Source: Chitinophagaceae bacterium
GTDB lineage: Bacteria > Bacteroidota > Bacteroidia > Chitinophagales > Chitinophagaceae
Direction of reading: 5' to 3'
Length of the DNA stretch: 64,000 nucleotides
NCBI GenBank assembly: GCA_016710935.1
Contig: JADJTY010000003.1
Location: 682,001-746,000 of the forward strand
In this document: piece by piece, positions 16,683 through 24,989 of the stretch
Position numbering within the stretch: position 1 is the stretch's first letter
Layout: each line of letters begins with the position of its first letter
The notes under the pieces: model-generated
Told to the model about the DNA's origin: nothing
The model's database searches: none
What the model saw: the letters and a program-made list of their open reading frames with translations, nothing else
Translations under genes and position numbers: made by a program

Positions 16683-17912
16683 TTAACGGAATTGAATTGC
16701 CTTAACCGGCTTTACTTTTTTTATTAAAAGTGAAGGAATGATCAGTGTTGCAAAAGAAACAACCAGCGTTGCCAGGCAGATCAATAAAACCTGCCACCAT
16801 ACCACCTCTGCATGTGCAGCATTCATGTAATACGCTTCTTCATTCAGTTTTATAAAACCTGTTCTTTCCTGTAGCCAGCAAATGCCAAGCCCCAATGCTG
16901 CACCTCCTAAAATGCCTGTAATGGCAATTACCGATGTGTTGTACAAAAATATCTGTTGTATTTTCCAGTCAGATGCTCCCAATGCCTTTAGAATACCCGT
17001 CATGCGGGTTCTTTCCAAAACCAGGATAATTAAACAGGTGATCAGGTTTACCACAGCCACCACCATCATAATAATAAGCAGCATGGTTTTTATTTGTCCT
17101 TGCAGGGCCAGCCAGTCAAAAATATTAGGATAGATTTCTTTAATAGACCTGCTGTACCAGCTTTGCGGCAACGCTGCGTATATAAAATTATTTACGGTAT
17201 CGGTTTTTTTGTAGTCATGTAAAAAAATCTCATAGCCGCCTATCTGGTCTGGTTCCCAGCCGTTTAGTTTGCGGATGAGGTTAATATCGCTTAATGCAAA
17301 ATTTTTATCATATTCCTCAATGGAGGTTTTGAAAATGCCGGCAATTTTAAGCCAGCGTGCTGTTTTAGATCCATCTTCCCTGAAAAAGAAAACAAAAACA
17401 CTGTCATTTAATTTTGCTTTTAGCTGGTTGGCAGTATATGCAGAGATGTTGATCTCGTTGCTGTACCCGCTGTCTTTAAAACTGATCCATTTACCCGATT
17501 GCAGGAAAGGTTCAAGGCGGTTAAAGTCAAAAGAAGAATCAACACCTTTCAGCAATACACTTTCAATATCTGCCTGAAATTTTATGATAGCCGATTTGGT
17601 GGCAAAGCGTTCCACGGACTTTACTTCCGGCATTTGTTTTAGAAATTTTTCAATACTGTCATTTTGGGTAATGGGAAATTCTTCGGCAATACTTACCCGG
17701 TTCTCAACAGTCTGCTGTACCCGTACATGTCCCCAAAAACTAAAAACCTTATTGCTGATCACCTGCTGAAAACCGTTCACAAAACTTAGGGCGATGATCA
17801 TAATAGCCACGCTGATGGCAGTAGCGCCAATGGCCAGCCTGATGATGAACCTGCTGAATGATTTTTGCCGGTTAAATGCAATTCGTTTTGCTATGAAGAC
17901 AGAAACATTCAA
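16683..17912 (-). CDS. ABC transporter permease, LolC/LolE-like
   Basis: The 409-residue protein has one N-terminal membrane helix (about 25-48), a large periplasmic MacB-like domain to about residue 265, and three C-terminal helices that form the FtsX domain (GILKALGASDWKIQQIFLY is the conserved cytoplasmic coupling segment). This layout is that of LolC/E permeases, which release lipoproteins from the inner membrane. No ATPase gene is adjacent. Its start overlaps nothing once the divergent plug gene is started at 18046. Confidence 0.85.
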   Translation of the reverse strand: MNVSVFIAKRIAFNRQKSFSRFIIRLAIGATAISVAIMIIALSFVNGFQQVISNKVFSFWGHVRVQQTVENRVSIAEEFPITQNDSIEKFLKQMPEVKSVERFATKSAIIKFQADIESVLLKGVDSSFDFNRLEPFLQSGKWISFKDSGYSNEINISAYTANQLKAKLNDSVFVFFFREDGSKTARWLKIAGIFKTSIEEYDKNFALSDINLIRKLNGWEPDQIGGYEIFLHDYKKTDTVNNFIYAALPQSWYSRSIKEIYPNIFDWLALQGQIKTMLLIIMMVVAVVNLITCLIILVLERTRMTGILKALGASDWKIQQIFLYNTSVIAITGILGGAALGLGICWLQERTGFIKLNEEAYYMNAAHAEVVWWQVLLICLATLVVSFATLIIPSLLIKKVKPVKAIQFR

Positions 17913-18045
17913 TCGGTATAATTTTTGGTATCTTACAAAAGTATTTTATTTAAACTTAACGATTTCAGATAAGATGAGAAAAGCAGTAAGGAATGAGGCA
18001 GAAGTGTCCCGGAATGATCAATATGTTCCGCTTGGTGCAGTAACG

Positions 18046-19356
18046 ATGACCGGAAAAATGATGACAGGACAAAAAAAATATGCATGTACCGTGTTTTTAA
18101 CAATTTGTTTTTTATTTAGCATAAATGCTTTTTCACAACTGGCTGATGCGGTGTATAAAGATAACATCAAAGCTGTACGGTTTCATATGTATGGAGACCA
18201 GGGCTCGTTGCCGGTTTACAGGATCAACAGTACCGACCAGCTTGAACTTAATTTTGATGACCTGGATGCCAATGTAAAAAATTACAATTACAGTTTTCAG
18301 CTTTGCGATTATAACTGGAACCCGATTGATATAAGCCCGTTTTTATACACCAAAGGATTTACCCAACAGCGTATTGGAACCTACCGCTATTCGTCCATAG
18401 CTTTAACCAGGTATACACACTACCAGGCCATGGTTCCCGACAGGAATACTACATTAACCATGTCGGGTAATTATATATTAAAGGTTTATTTGGATGGGGA
18501 TACTTCCAAGCTTGCTTTTACCAGTCGCATGCTGGTATTGGATCAGAAAGCAACTATTGGCGGACAGATAACACAACCGTTTACACCCCAGCTTTATAAA
18601 ACACATCAAAAAGTGCAGTTCAACGCCAATATCAATGGCTTAAATACATTTAGTGCGGCACAGCAGGTTAAAGTGGTGATACTGCAGAATAACCGCTGGG
18701 ATAATGCTATAAAGGACATTAAACCAACTTTTGTAAGAAGCAATACCCTGGAGTATACCATGGAAAATAATTTGGTTTTTCCTGCTGGTAAAGAGTGGCG
18801 GTGGCTTGACTTACGCAGCCTGCGCCTGCAAAGCGACCGTGTAAAAAATGCTGATTACCGCAAAGATGGAACCGATATGTATTTGTTTCCGGATGCTGAC
18901 AGAACTGCACAGCGTTATGTTTATTTCAGAGACCTGAATGGCATGTACCTGGTTGAAACCTATGAAACCATTAACCCTTACTGGCAAGGCGACTTTGCCA
19001 ATGTTCATTTTAGTTTTGCCCCGCCAGACGCCACACCTTATGCCGGTAAAGATATTTACCTGGCCGGGCAATTAACCAATTATGAGTTTAATGATAAAAC
19101 AAAAATGGTTTTTAATGCAGAGAAAGGCGTGTATGAGTGTACTGCTTTTTTAAAACAGGGATATTACAATTACACCTATATAGCTGTTGATAAAGACAAT
19201 CCTGCCATCAGGCGTGACCTGGAAGGCGATTATTGGGAAACAGAGAACACCTATACCATCCTGATGTATTACAGATCCTTTACCGACAGAACGGATCAGT
19301 TGATTGGTATAGGCAAAATCAGATCAAGAACTGATCAACCGGGTATTAGTTTTTAA
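18046..19356 (+). CDS. Type IX secretion system plug protein (DUF5103)
   Basis: The protein has 436 residues from the ATG at 18046, chosen because it places the hydrophobic signal (CTVFLTICFLFSINAFSQ) close to the N-terminus. ATGs at 17974, 18058 and 18061 are alternatives, and the frame is open from 17794. The body is a beta-rich DUF5103 protein with FQLCDYNWNPIDISPF and a C-terminal starch-binding-like segment (GKDIYLAGQLTNYEFNDKT). Family members (Plug) close the periplasmic side of the SprA translocon in type IX secretion. A predicted type IX cargo is encoded at 50045-53551. Confidence 0.8.
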   Translation: MTGKMMTGQKKYACTVFLTICFLFSINAFSQLADAVYKDNIKAVRFHMYGDQGSLPVYRINSTDQLELNFDDLDANVKNYNYSFQLCDYNWNPIDISPFLYTKGFTQQRIGTYRYSSIALTRYTHYQAMVPDRNTTLTMSGNYILKVYLDGDTSKLAFTSRMLVLDQKATIGGQITQPFTPQLYKTHQKVQFNANINGLNTFSAAQQVKVVILQNNRWDNAIKDIKPTFVRSNTLEYTMENNLVFPAGKEWRWLDLRSLRLQSDRVKNADYRKDGTDMYLFPDADRTAQRYVYFRDLNGMYLVETYETINPYWQGDFANVHFSFAPPDATPYAGKDIYLAGQLTNYEFNDKTKMVFNAEKGVYECTAFLKQGYYNYTYIAVDKDNPAIRRDLEGDYWETENTYTILMYYRSFTDRTDQLIGIGKIRSRTDQPGISF

Positions 19357-19368
19357 TAACCTATACCT

Positions 19369-19455
19369 GATGCTGGATTCTTGATTCTGGACAGCGCTTA
19401 ATTATTTAATAGCTTTTCAAATCTTGAGCATATCCAGTATCCAGCATCCAGCATC
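19369..19455. repeat. GATGCTGGAT-word palindrome
   Basis: Arms 19369-19391 and 19433-19455 (23 bases each) are inverted with 20 of 23 positions matching around a 41-base spacer. Each arm is built from tandem variants of GATNCTGGAT. It starts 13 bases after the stop of the plug gene. It has the same architecture as the palindromes at 13278-13392 and 47965-48044, with unrelated words. The gap 19357-19768 also contains the SRP RNA gene and the fsa promoter. Confidence 0.75.
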
Positions 19456-19504
19456 TTTTCAAAAACGTTTTTATAATTCAAACAGTTCCTAATTCCGATT
19501 TCCT

Positions 19505-19512
19505 TATCTTTG
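19505..19512 (+). promoter_or_regulatory. Promoter box of the SRP RNA (TATCTTTG)
   Basis: This perfect TAnnTTTG box lies a few bases upstream of the predicted 5' end of the SRP RNA, the right spacing for its start. Confidence 0.65.
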
Positions 19513-19514
19513 CA

Positions 19515-19617
19515 CCGGCAAGTCTTATACGGCCAGCTCCTGTTGAACTCCCCCAGGACCGGAAGGTAGCAAGGGTAGATGGTTGAGCGGTGCGATGTAA
19601 GTAACTTGCCATTTTTT
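19515..19617 (+). ncRNA. ffs: Bacterial signal recognition particle RNA (4.5S type)
   Basis: The conserved apical domain is plain: CAGGACCGGAAGGTAGCAAG at 19554-19573, i.e. the symmetric and asymmetric internal loops with the GGAA tetraloop. The ends GGCAAGT (19517-19523) and ACTTGCC (19604-19610) pair, and six T follow at 19612. The RNA forms the SRP with Ffh and targets nascent membrane proteins. A TATCTTTG box sits just upstream. Confidence 0.95.
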
Positions 19618-19723
19618 ATGCCCCTAAGTCAAGGCTGGCAAGACTTCTCTTCATTTTTTAATTAATTCACACTTTCAATACAATAACTGTATAAATATTC
19701 CTTTTTTACTCTTTCAATTATTT

Positions 19724-19731
19724 TACTTTTG
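19724..19731 (+). promoter_or_regulatory. Likely promoter box of fsa (TACTTTTG)
   Basis: A TAnnTTTG match lies 38 bases upstream of the fsa start codon, in an A/T-rich stretch. No clear TTG element is present at -33, so this is only probable. Confidence 0.45.
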
Positions 19732-19768
19732 CGGTACTCATAAAACTTAAATTTAAATATATTCAACA

Positions 19769-20422
19769 ATGAAATTTTTCATCGATACCGCCAATCTTGA
19801 TCAAATTAAAGAAGCGAACGACCTGGGCATTTTAGATGGTGTAACCACCAATCCATCATTAATGGCCAAAGAAGGCATTAAAGGCCAGGAAGCCGTGATG
19901 GCACATTATAAAACCATTTGCGAAATGGTTGATGGCGATATCAGCGCTGAAGTTATCTCTACCGATTTTGAAGGTATTGTTGCTGAAGGCAAAAAACTGG
20001 CTGCCATTCATCCAAATATTGTTGTGAAAGTTCCGATGATCAAAGACGGGATCAAGGCTTTAAAATGGTTTACCGATAATGGTATCAGAACCAACTGTAC
20101 ACTGATATTCAGTGCAGGCCAGGCTATACTGGCAGCCAAGGCCGGTGCAACTTATGTTTCGCCTTTTTTAGGTAGGGTAGATGACAGTGGTTGGGATGGT
20201 ATGGACCTGATTCACCAAATGAGACAGATATTTTCTATGCAGGGTTATAAAACTGAAATTCTGGCCGCATCAATCCGCAATCCGCTGCATATTATTAAAT
20301 GTGCCGAAGCTGGTGCTGATGTTTGTACCTGTCCGCTTGATTCCATCCTGGGTTTATTAAAACACCCGTTAACCGATATCGGTCTGGCTAAGTTTTTAGA
20401 AGATGCCAAGAAATTTGCATAA
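19769..20422 (+). CDS. fsa: Fructose-6-phosphate aldolase / transaldolase-like protein
   Basis: The 217-residue protein matches the short transaldolase family in length. It starts MKFFIDTANLDQIKEA, has GVTTNPSLMAKEG at 24-36, the Schiff-base lysine in VVKVPM (Lys87), and ATYVSPFLGRVDD. Members either cleave fructose 6-phosphate to dihydroxyacetone and glyceraldehyde 3-phosphate or work as transaldolase in the pentose phosphate pathway; sequence alone does not decide. The gene has its own promoter box and a bidirectional terminator. Confidence 0.92.
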   Translation: MKFFIDTANLDQIKEANDLGILDGVTTNPSLMAKEGIKGQEAVMAHYKTICEMVDGDISAEVISTDFEGIVAEGKKLAAIHPNIVVKVPMIKDGIKALKWFTDNGIRTNCTLIFSAGQAILAAKAGATYVSPFLGRVDDSGWDGMDLIHQMRQIFSMQGYKTEILAASIRNPLHIIKCAEAGADVCTCPLDSILGLLKHPLTDIGLAKFLEDAKKFA

Positions 20423-20439
20423 TTAACCTACTGACCATA

Positions 20440-20478
20440 AAAATGCCCGGCAATTCTTTCTGAATGACCGGGCATTTT
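20440..20478. terminator. Bidirectional terminator after fsa
   Basis: The arms AAAATGCCCGG (20440-20450) and CCGGGCATTTT (20468-20478) give an A-tract on one side and a T-tract on the other. It lies between convergent genes. Confidence 0.8.
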
Positions 20479-20499
20479 ATTTTGTGGTTATAATTAATA

Positions 20500-20886
20500 T
20501 TATCCTTTTTTACTTTTTGATTTATTCATGATCTCATCCATGGATCTTAACTCAGGGTCGGGTAATTGTTTTATGTAAATGGTAAATTCCTTTACTATGG
20601 CGGGGTTATCACGCAGGCTGACTTTTACATCTACTTTTTGTGCCGTAAATTCCCTGTCGATCCATAAACTGTTGCCATTGAATTTTCCGGCAGATGCCCA
20701 AAAGATCAGGTGCGTACTATCCAGTGGAAGGTATTTGCCGTTTGTTAACCTGCCATCAATATTGATGTAGTTGAAAGTTCCCTTTTTCAGGCTGTCGGTA
20801 TACAGGTTAACGTAAATGCTTTCCACTTTCTGTGCTTTGGCAAAAAAGGAACAAAGCATAAATAAACTAAGTAAATATTTCTTCAA
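20500..20886 (-). CDS. Small secreted protein of unknown function
   Basis: The protein has 128 residues from TTG 20886 (minus strand), giving a signal MKKYLLSLFMLCSFFAKAQ. The frame is open to an ATG at 20925, but a promoter box (CATCTTTG, 20909-20902) lies inside that extension, so the upstream ATG would precede the transcript. The mature part is beta-rich and no family is recognised. The C-terminus is lysine-rich (MDEIMNKSKSKKG). It is convergent with fsa. Confidence 0.65.
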   Translation of the reverse strand: MKKYLLSLFMLCSFFAKAQKVESIYVNLYTDSLKKGTFNYINIDGRLTNGKYLPLDSTHLIFWASAGKFNGNSLWIDREFTAQKVDVKVSLRDNPAIVKEFTIYIKQLPDPELRSMDEIMNKSKSKKG

Positions 20887-20901
20887 TTGGTTTGTTTTGT
20901 A

Positions 20902-20925
20902 CAAAGATGGAAAAAATGATGCCAA
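20902..20925 (-). promoter_or_regulatory. Promoter that decides the start of the 20.5 kb secreted protein gene
   Basis: On the minus strand TTGG (20925-20922) is followed 12 bases later by CATCTTTG (20909-20902). This near-consensus pair would start transcription around 20895, between the long-ORF ATG at 20925 and the TTG at 20886, favouring the TTG. Confidence 0.5.
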
Positions 20926-20978
20926 GGTGGTGTTAACAGGTAGTGCTTATTGTTAAAATTTAGTTGTGTAGGTATATT

Positions 20979-21305
20979 CTATGCCGTTTGGCTCCCGTCT
21001 CCATATATATCCATCAGCTTTTGCATGCTGTCTTTTAAATTGCCCGAGCCTTCATCAAACAGGCTGTCTTTCATTTTTTTGGATGCCTTATTATCAGTTG
21101 ATCTTTTGATGATAGCTTTTACATCTTCCAGTTCATCAAAATAGATAGGGATATTTTTTTCGTAAAAAGAATTAACAGCCTCAATAGTAATCAGCAGGTC
21201 TTCATATTCAGTAAGTATGCTGTAAATTTCTTTTACGTTTTCCAGGGAATGCCTGCGGGGTATCCTGTTAAATAATGACTGTAAAGATATAGCTGTAGTA
21301 TTCAT
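20979..21305 (-). CDS. Unknown small protein, mostly helical
   Basis: The protein has 108 residues from the ATG at 21305, beginning MNTTAISLQSLFNRIPRRHS. The frame stays open upstream to 21422, but that stretch crosses a terminator hairpin and looks non-coding. The content is charged and helical (SILTEYEDLLITIEAVNSF), without signal peptide or known motif. The stop lies in a low-complexity end (YGDGSQTA). The gene lies downstream of the fasciclin gene on the same strand but beyond that gene's terminator. Confidence 0.55.
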   Translation of the reverse strand: MNTTAISLQSLFNRIPRRHSLENVKEIYSILTEYEDLLITIEAVNSFYEKNIPIYFDELEDVKAIIKRSTDNKASKKMKDSLFDEGSGNLKDSMQKLMDIYGDGSQTA

Positions 21306-21993
21306 GCAGATTTTTACTGAAAACAAATGTACAGTAATGCCTTGTAGTGATAATGGATAATATTGGGATTTGTAAAAATAATAAAGGGAGCAACCCAGGC
21401 TGCTCCCATTTATTAAATTCAAACAAAACTAACTTATTTTTTGGCATCAATACGGCATCAATTACATGAACCACACCGTTTGAACCTGTTAGATCAGCAG
21501 CGGTTACATTAGCGCCATTGATCGTTACTTTGCCATCTTTAATGGCTACAGTAAGTTCCTGGCCCTGTACTGTTTTTACTTTCTGGCCATCTTTTAGATC
21601 AGCAGCTTTAACTGCACCAGCTACTACATGATAGGTTAAAATTTTAGTTAACGCATCTTTGCTTTCGGGCTTTAACAAACCATCAACAGTACCTGCAGGT
21701 AAGGCGGTAAAGGCAGCGTTGGTTGGTGCAAATACAGTAAATGGTCCGGCTCCTTTCAGCGTTTCAACCAAACCAGCAGCAGTTACTGCAGCTACCAGTG
21801 TTGTGTGGTCTGCAGATCCGATAGCAACATCAACGATGTCTTTTGGTGCAGCTGGTGCCATTACTTCTTCTTTTACAGTGTCTGCAGTTGGTGCAGCTGT
21901 TTCTGTAGTTTTTGTTTCGCCATTGTTGCAGGCTAAAAATGTGGTAGAAGTAATTGCTACAACTACAAGCATGTTTAAAATGTTCTTTTGCAT
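21268..21993 (-). CDS. Fasciclin domain lipoprotein, stop codon lost by a frameshift
   Basis: The ATG at 21993 gives a lipoprotein signal (MLVVVAITSTTFLAC). A Thr/Ala/Glu-rich linker and one FAS1 domain follow, with GPFTVFAPTNAAFTALP and the H2-like end GVVHVIDAVLMP. FAS1 proteins normally end a few residues after that motif. Here the frame runs on for about 56 residues through the terminator hairpin at 21386-21407. One extra A in the AAAAAA run (T run 21437-21442 on plus) would give PKK and a TAA at 21436-21434, the expected end. The tail is therefore probably not real. FAS1 domains mediate adhesion or interaction at the cell surface. Confidence 0.85.
   Translation of the reverse strand: MQKNILNMLVVVAITSTTFLACNNGETKTTETAAPTADTVKEEVMAPAAPKDIVDVAIGSADHTTLVAAVTAAGLVETLKGAGPFTVFAPTNAAFTALPAGTVDGLLKPESKDALTKILTYHVVAGAVKAADLKDGQKVKTVQGQELTVAIKDGKVTINGANVTAADLTGSNGVVHVIDAVLMPKNKLVLFEFNKWEQPGLLPLLFLQIPILSIITTRHYCTFVFSKNLHEYYSYIFTVII
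21386..21407 (-). terminator. Terminator of the fasciclin gene
   Basis: The arms GGGAGCA and TGCTCCC close an 8-base loop, followed on the minus strand by TTTATTATTTTTA. It lies 27 bases past the expected fasciclin stop at 21434. Confidence 0.65.
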
Positions 21994-22155
21994 AATATTT
22001 TTTTTAGTTTTTTTTAATAACAACAGACAAGATGAAATGTTTGCTTAAAACAAAAAAAAGTACAGAGAAGTGAAGTTGTTTAAGCTTCCTTTGGTTTAAG
22101 TTTTATTGCTTAAACAAATGAAGGTTTTATGGATTTGTAAGGGGGGGAGCAGTTT

Positions 22156-22449
22156 CTACTTCCGGTCTGCCAGGAATATTTCAAGCCTGTTGTCATTGCT
22201 TCCTGCTTTCGCCCATTCTTTGATCAGGTCGCTGTTAATATCTTCGTAGATATCCATTTTTTCGCGGTTAGCTGATAAAGATTTAATGGGAACCAGCATC
22301 AGGTAATGGGGTTCTACATATTCAGGATGATGGTCTAAAGTGTATCCCTGTACCTGCACATATTTATAGCCTTTCTGCTGTAAATTATGTAAAGCCTCAT
22401 TTGTTAGTGGCATGTGGCATAGAAAATTATTTTTTACTTCGTTCGTCAT
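22156..22449 (-). CDS. Small conserved-looking protein of unknown function
   Basis: The protein has 97 residues from the ATG at 22449, starting MTNEVKNNFLCHMPLTNEAL. An ATG at 22473 would add eight residues of poor quality. The middle contains HHPEYVEPHYLMLVPIK and the end EIFLADRK. There is no signal peptide or membrane segment. I do not recognise the family. Confidence 0.6.
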   Translation of the reverse strand: MTNEVKNNFLCHMPLTNEALHNLQQKGYKYVQVQGYTLDHHPEYVEPHYLMLVPIKSLSANREKMDIYEDINSDLIKEWAKAGSNDNRLEIFLADRK

Positions 22450-22545
22450 AAAAATATTTTTATCATTTAACAAGCCAACAATAACAAAGTTTAAAATTTT
22501 GTAAACAGGTGTTTATGTAACAGGGTATTTTTATTCGGGCAGGAA

Positions 22546-23001
22546 TTATAAAACAGTTTTTATCATGCATATACTGTTTTCAATGTGCTGGTATTGGCCA
22601 TAGTTTGGGATGATGGAATACCCGGCCTTTTGTTGATATAAATGAATTGCCTCCGGCTGATTCTTCCCGGTTTCTAAAATACATTCGGTATATCCTATTT
22701 CAGCAGCCCATAGTTCCAGCTCTGTTAAAATATGTAGCCCAATGCCATGCCCTCGATATTCGGGCATTACAAACATCCTTTTTATTTCAGCTTTGTTATC
22801 ATCATATTTTTTAAAAGCGCCACAGCCAATGGCTTTTTCATCAACATAACAAACTATGGCGTTGCGGATGGCAGTGATCTTATTAAATTGGGCGTAAAAA
22901 GCGTGTTCTTCTCCGTCTCTCACGCTCAGGTCTGCATCTAATAACACAACCAGGTTTTGAAAGTCGGGGTTATCTGAATCGGTTCTGCTAAAAATTGTCA
23001 T
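22546..23001 (-). CDS. GNAT family N-acetyltransferase
   Basis: The 151-residue protein has the acetyl-CoA binding motif A as KRMFVMPEYRGHGIGLHILTELE, with the R/Q-x-x-G-x-G/A loop at RGHGIG. The C-terminal strand is GYTECILETGKNQPEAIHLYQ. It probably acetylates a small molecule or amine; the substrate is unknown. It stands alone. Confidence 0.85.
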   Translation of the reverse strand: MTIFSRTDSDNPDFQNLVVLLDADLSVRDGEEHAFYAQFNKITAIRNAIVCYVDEKAIGCGAFKKYDDNKAEIKRMFVMPEYRGHGIGLHILTELELWAAEIGYTECILETGKNQPEAIHLYQQKAGYSIIPNYGQYQHIENSICMIKTVL

Positions 23002-23073
23002 ACTGCTAATTTATCTGATTTTTGAGATACGAAGCAGTAATTGCGGGTTTTTGTATTCTGCCTGCTTTGGATG

Positions 23074-23682
23074 TCATTTTACAATGGTTCTGAAAGTTAA
23101 ATTTATCCTGGGTTTTACTATTTTCTTTGTGGGCGGAAGCCTGTGCAGCCAATGAGTTTGTGTGGTGTCTTTCATTACCAGCAAGCTGCCATGTTCCAGC
23201 ATGACTGATATTGTTTCTTTGGTTGTTTTGTTTTTAAAAGAAAACTTTCTTTCGGCACCAAAACTTACCGAGCCAATGGCACCATTTTTTTTCAGATCTT
23301 TTTCACCGTCACTATGCCAGGCCATGCCTTCATCGCCGGTGTGGTATAAATTAAGCAGGCAGCTATTAAAACTTTCTCCGGTTATAATTTCAATTTTTGA
23401 TTTTAATGCCAACAATTCATTTGTCCAGGGTAAAGCAGTTTTTGTTCTGTTTGAATAGGTATATTCAAAAGCAGTATCTCCATACCAGGCAGCTTTTCGT
23501 TTGGTAATGATTAGTTTTCCCATAATGAAGGCCTCATCATTTTTCCATTCTATTTCAGTAAATAAATTATTGAAATAATGATTGGCCTCCTGCTGTGAAA
23601 ATATTTTTCCATAATAGTTTACAATACCGTCTTTTGGCAGTAAATTTTTTGTGCTGTCTAAGCTGTCGCTGAATAGATCCAT
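23074..23682 (-). CDS. AlkB-like 2-oxoglutarate/Fe(II) dioxygenase
   Basis: The 202-residue protein has the iron site His-x-Asp in GMAWHSDGEKDL, a distal His in TQTHWLHRLP, and the 2-oxoglutarate-binding Arg pair in KPRINLTFR. AlkB proteins remove alkyl groups from DNA or RNA bases by oxidative demethylation. The size and N-terminal NYYGKIFSQQEANHYF segment resemble the ALKBH2/3-like short bacterial group. It follows the DUF3037/HipA-like pair on the same strand at 30 bases, so it may be cotranscribed. Confidence 0.88.
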   Translation of the reverse strand: MDLFSDSLDSTKNLLPKDGIVNYYGKIFSQQEANHYFNNLFTEIEWKNDEAFIMGKLIITKRKAAWYGDTAFEYTYSNRTKTALPWTNELLALKSKIEIITGESFNSCLLNLYHTGDEGMAWHSDGEKDLKKNGAIGSVSFGAERKFSFKNKTTKETISVMLEHGSLLVMKDTTQTHWLHRLPPTKKIVKPRINLTFRTIVK

Positions 23683-23712
23683 TGCTTTGGTTCTTCTAAC
23701 ATATAAAAATGA

Positions 23713-24096
23713 TTACAACACCAGTTGTGTGTACAGCCTGGTAAGTGTTTCAACCGGATCTGTACAAAAGCCAGGGTGTACTTTTGATGTTTGAATAATG
23801 GTACTGCGTGTGGCAGTAAGCCATCGGAAGCGGCCGGCAATATCTAAATGCCCAATTGGCCCGGCATCCGCCCTTCCATTACAAATGCGTTCAACAGATT
23901 GTAAGTTCTGCAGCAACTCCTGCTTGTCAACCTGCGTGCAAAAGATCCGCAGCCGTTCTTCATTCAAACTATATAGTACCTGTAAAAAATTAAGTTCCCT
24001 GCAATACAGTATTACCCCAACGTTCAGAAATTCTTCACGCTCTACCTTTGGTACAATACGTACAACGGCATATTCAAATAAGTGCGTTTGCTGCAT
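23713..24096 (-). CDS. DUF3037 domain protein
   Basis: The 127-residue protein begins MQQTHLFEYAVVRIVPKVEREEFLNVGVI, the typical DUF3037 N-terminus, and contains GRFRWLTATRSTIIQTSKVHPG. Its start overlaps the end of the HipA-like kinase gene by 23 bases. The two genes are widely found as a pair, but the function of DUF3037 is unknown. Confidence 0.85.
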   Translation of the reverse strand: MQQTHLFEYAVVRIVPKVEREEFLNVGVILYCRELNFLQVLYSLNEERLRIFCTQVDKQELLQNLQSVERICNGRADAGPIGHLDIAGRFRWLTATRSTIIQTSKVHPGFCTDPVETLTRLYTQLVL

Positions 24097-24871
24097 GTTG
24101 TGCTTCTTTTACAAATAAGGGTGAATTTGCTAAACGGGTTTCTATAAACCGGGTATACATCTCCCGGTGCTCTTTGGTTGATTGAAAACCGGTATCGCCC
24201 ACCAGCCACTCATCCGGAATTAAACCAACAATAGCACCAATACGGTCGTTGGTAAGTACAGCATGAAAAGCGCTATTCACCGTTTCCAGTTCTGTAGCCT
24301 GCTTTAACAGCACATGATCTTTTACCAACGTAAAAGGCCGTAGTGCCTGTTGTTGCCAGTTTTGCGGATTGTGATGAAAATAAAGACAGGCTCCATGATC
24401 TATCAGCCACAATTCTTTATGCCACCAAAGCATGTTTGTATTTCGTACTGTACGGTCCATATTGGTGAGCAAACAATCCAGCCAAACAATTTGAGAAGCC
24501 TGTATTGCATCTACTTTCGTAACAGCAGGATCAAAACTTATAGAGCCCGAAAGATAATGCAGTGCCAGGTTTAAGCCCGTGCTTGCTTTCAGCAGGTCCT
24601 GGATTTCTTCATCGGGTTCGGTTCTGCCAAAAGCCTCATCAATATTTGCAAAAACGATTTCCGGCACTTTCAATCCAACAGTTCTCGCAATTTCGCCACC
24701 AATCAATTCTGCGATCAATGCTTTTACACCCTGCCCGGCACCACGGAATTTCAGCACGTACAGGAAACCGTCATCGGCCTCCACGATGGCGGGTAATGAA
24801 CCGCCTTCACGCAGGGGAGTAATATACCTGGTAATATTAACGGTCCTAATTTCAGGCAGGCTTTCATTCAT
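24074..24871 (-). CDS. HipA-like kinase (C-terminal HipA domain type)
   Basis: The 265-residue protein begins with a nucleotide-binding glycine-rich strand region (EGGSLPAIVEADDG) and Lys in VLKFRGAGQG. It has the HipA catalytic loop DCLLTNMDRTVRNTNM (Asp and Asn) and the metal-binding LIDHGACLYF in the place of the DFG motif. It lacks the N-terminal domain of full HipA (about 440 residues) and there is no HipB gene; the partner is a DUF3037 protein. HipA toxins phosphorylate glutamyl-tRNA synthetase; the target here is unknown. Confidence 0.85.
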   Translation of the reverse strand: MNESLPEIRTVNITRYITPLREGGSLPAIVEADDGFLYVLKFRGAGQGVKALIAELIGGEIARTVGLKVPEIVFANIDEAFGRTEPDEEIQDLLKASTGLNLALHYLSGSISFDPAVTKVDAIQASQIVWLDCLLTNMDRTVRNTNMLWWHKELWLIDHGACLYFHHNPQNWQQQALRPFTLVKDHVLLKQATELETVNSAFHAVLTNDRIGAIVGLIPDEWLVGDTGFQSTKEHREMYTRFIETRLANSPLFVKEAQHAANALI

Positions 24872-24930
24872 GCAGCTAATTTAATTCTTTTAAAGATAAA
24901 GCTGTAGTTTAACCTGATTTCCTAAATGAC

Positions 24931-24973
24931 AATCGGCGCCAGGTAAGCTTACATAAGCACCTGACGCCGATCA
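24931..24973. terminator. Long hairpin downstream of the WG-repeat gene
   Basis: The arms ATCGGCGCCAGGT and ACCTGACGCCGAT pair with one bulge around AAGCTTACATAAGC, itself partly palindromic. It lies 17 bases past the stop of the WG-repeat gene. There is no T-run on either side, so it may be a repeat or a Rho-independent-like structure of low efficiency. Confidence 0.45.
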
Positions 24974-24989
24974 ACTGTATTTTATTTTA

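Noticed and set aside
17794..18045. Longer start for the plug protein gene, overlapping the permease gene
   Set aside because: The first 84 codons overlap the opposite gene and put the signal peptide far from the N-terminus; internal ATG chosen.
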